From: Armatimonadota bacterium
GTDB taxonomy: Bacteria > Armatimonadota > Armatimonadia > Armatimonadales > Armatimonadaceae
NCBI GenBank assembly: GCA_030833025.1
Contig: JAURHZ010000111.1
Location: forward strand, 1 to 7,462
Length of the DNA stretch: 7,462 bases
Reading direction: 5' to 3'
This document shows positions 6,719 to 7,462 of the stretch, piece by piece; position 1 is the stretch's first letter, and every line of letters starts with the position of its first letter. Under the pieces are notes generated by a model. That model did no database searches and had not been told where the DNA came from. It worked only from the letters and a program-made list of their open reading frames with translations. Both the position numbers and the translations under genes were made by a program.

Positions 6719-7392
6719 TAGAGTTTCTCGAAGATCACAATGTGTTGCCAGGGGAGGGCGGGGTTTGTTTCGACCCATTTGACTGGAAAGAGCCCCATTT
6801 CTTTCCTAAGCTGTGCCTGCGACATTTTGTGTACCTCTTTGATTGGTACACGCCGGTCTTCTTTGCGATATTCGACAAGCACTAGGCGGCCACCCTTTTT
6901 GAGTGACTTAACCATGGATGTGGTCATTTCAAAAGGCTTGTCAAACTCGTGATAGACATCGACGAGAAGAATAAGGTCGACGCTCTCCGGCTTTAGACAC
7001 GTATCATCAGTTTTGCCCAAAACCGTTTCAACATTTTTCACACGATTGATCCGGGAACGTTCATTGATGATTGCCAGCATTTCTGGCTGGATATCGACAG
7101 CTAGAATCTTCCCTTTGGTACCAACCCTTGGCGCCATCCGAAAAGAAAAGTAGCCACTACCTGCCCCGATATCAGCAACAACCATCCCAGGTTTTAGCTT
7201 GAGTGCACGCACTAGTACATCGGGAGCCTCTTCAACCTCACGCTCCGGCCGTTCAAGCCAGTCGGCCCCTTCGTGTCCCATAACCTGGGCGATTTCACGA
7301 TCCATATAAAAAATGCCGGTTCCGTTCGGATCATGCATCGTTCGTCGTTCATAAGGAGGCTTACCCTGAGCTTGGTTTATAAAAGGCCACAT
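6718..7392 (-). CDS. Class I SAM-dependent methyltransferase of unknown substrate
   Basis: A Rossmann-fold methyltransferase is indicated by motif I VVADIGAGSGYFSF (71-84), the acidic ribose-binding Asp100 in ILAVDIQPEML, the motif IV region LILLVDVYHEFDKP (140-153) and motif V LVLVEYRKED. The N-terminal block FYMDREIAQVMGHEGADWLERPERE resembles one I recall from a family of uncharacterised bacterial methyltransferases; its function is not known to me. No signal peptide or membrane segment is seen. The ATG at 7392 gives 224 residues, and an in-frame TAG lies just upstream. The ribosome binding site is poor, and ATG 7338 is an alternative that still keeps the conserved block. It is probably the first gene of a two-gene unit with the dehydrogenase. 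Confidence 0.85.
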   Translation of the reverse strand: MWPFINQAQGKPPYERRTMHDPNGTGIFYMDREIAQVMGHEGADWLERPEREVEEAPDVLVRALKLKPGMVVADIGAGSGYFSFRMAPRVGTKGKILAVDIQPEMLAIINERSRINRVKNVETVLGKTDDTCLKPESVDLILLVDVYHEFDKPFEMTTSMVKSLKKGGRLVLVEYRKEDRRVPIKEVHKMSQAQLRKEMGLFPVKWVETNPALPWQHIVIFEKL

Positions 7393-7462
7393 GACCCGAT
7401 TCTACCCGCAGACCAAACTTGCGGATACCATATTTCAAGTCATATTTAGTGAGGAATACACG

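Noticed and set aside
7353..7359. Perfect AAGGAGG Shine-Dalgarno-like sequence on the plus strand.
   Set aside because: It lies inside the minus-strand methyltransferase coding region and no start codon opening a sizeable frame follows at proper spacing.
7391..7462. Open plus-strand frame starting ATG at 7391, preceded by AAAAGG, running off the window.
   Set aside because: Only 24 codons are visible, with no recognisable motif. Its ATG shares a CATG palindrome with the methyltransferase start, and the spacing to AAAAGG is likely chance.
7393..7462. Possible promoter for the methyltransferase (TTGAAA on the minus strand).
   Set aside because: No acceptable -10 box lies at 16-18 bases from it, so I could not support a promoter.

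Overview
The window is a bacterial chromosomal segment. GC content looks close to 50 % by eye (not computed). Its core is a conserved ribosome and RNA-maintenance cluster on the plus strand, in the order ffh, rpsP, khpA, rimM, trmD, rplS, lepB, rnhB (327 to 5679). This order is typical of Firmicutes, especially Clostridia-like lineages, and of several other phyla. Several genes start with GTG or TTG behind purine-rich ribosome binding sites. The usual Bacillus neighbours ylxM (before ffh), ylqD (after khpA) and rbgA (before rnhB) are missing, so I do not name a genus or commit to a phylum.

Left edge (1 to 326): on the minus strand lies the N-terminal part of a PfkB-family sugar kinase, most like 2-keto-3-deoxygluconate kinase. 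It diverges from ffh across a 75-base spacer and runs off the window.

Central block (327 to 5679): Ffh targets nascent membrane and secreted proteins, and LepB later removes their signal peptides. S16 and L19 are ribosomal proteins. RimM matures the 30S subunit, TrmD makes m1G37 in tRNA, KhpA is a small KH-domain RNA binder and RNase HII removes ribonucleotides from DNA. Spacing is tight: rimM and trmD overlap by 11 bases, and lepB and rnhB overlap by ATGA. The two loose joints are ffh-rpsP (56 bases) and trmD-rplS (159 bases). The second is rich in inverted repeats and looks like a structured L19 leader.

Right block (5724 to 7392): after a hairpin between convergent genes comes a two-gene minus-strand unit. 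A class I SAM-dependent methyltransferase is followed, through a TAATG junction, by a D-2-hydroxyacid dehydrogenase. The substrates of both are unknown.

I see no mobile element, CRISPR array, tRNA or rRNA, and no clearly novel multi-gene system. The points most worth checking are the rplS leader, a Glu in place of the catalytic Asp in TrmD, an internal insertion or repeat in LepB, and the methyltransferase-dehydrogenase pair.
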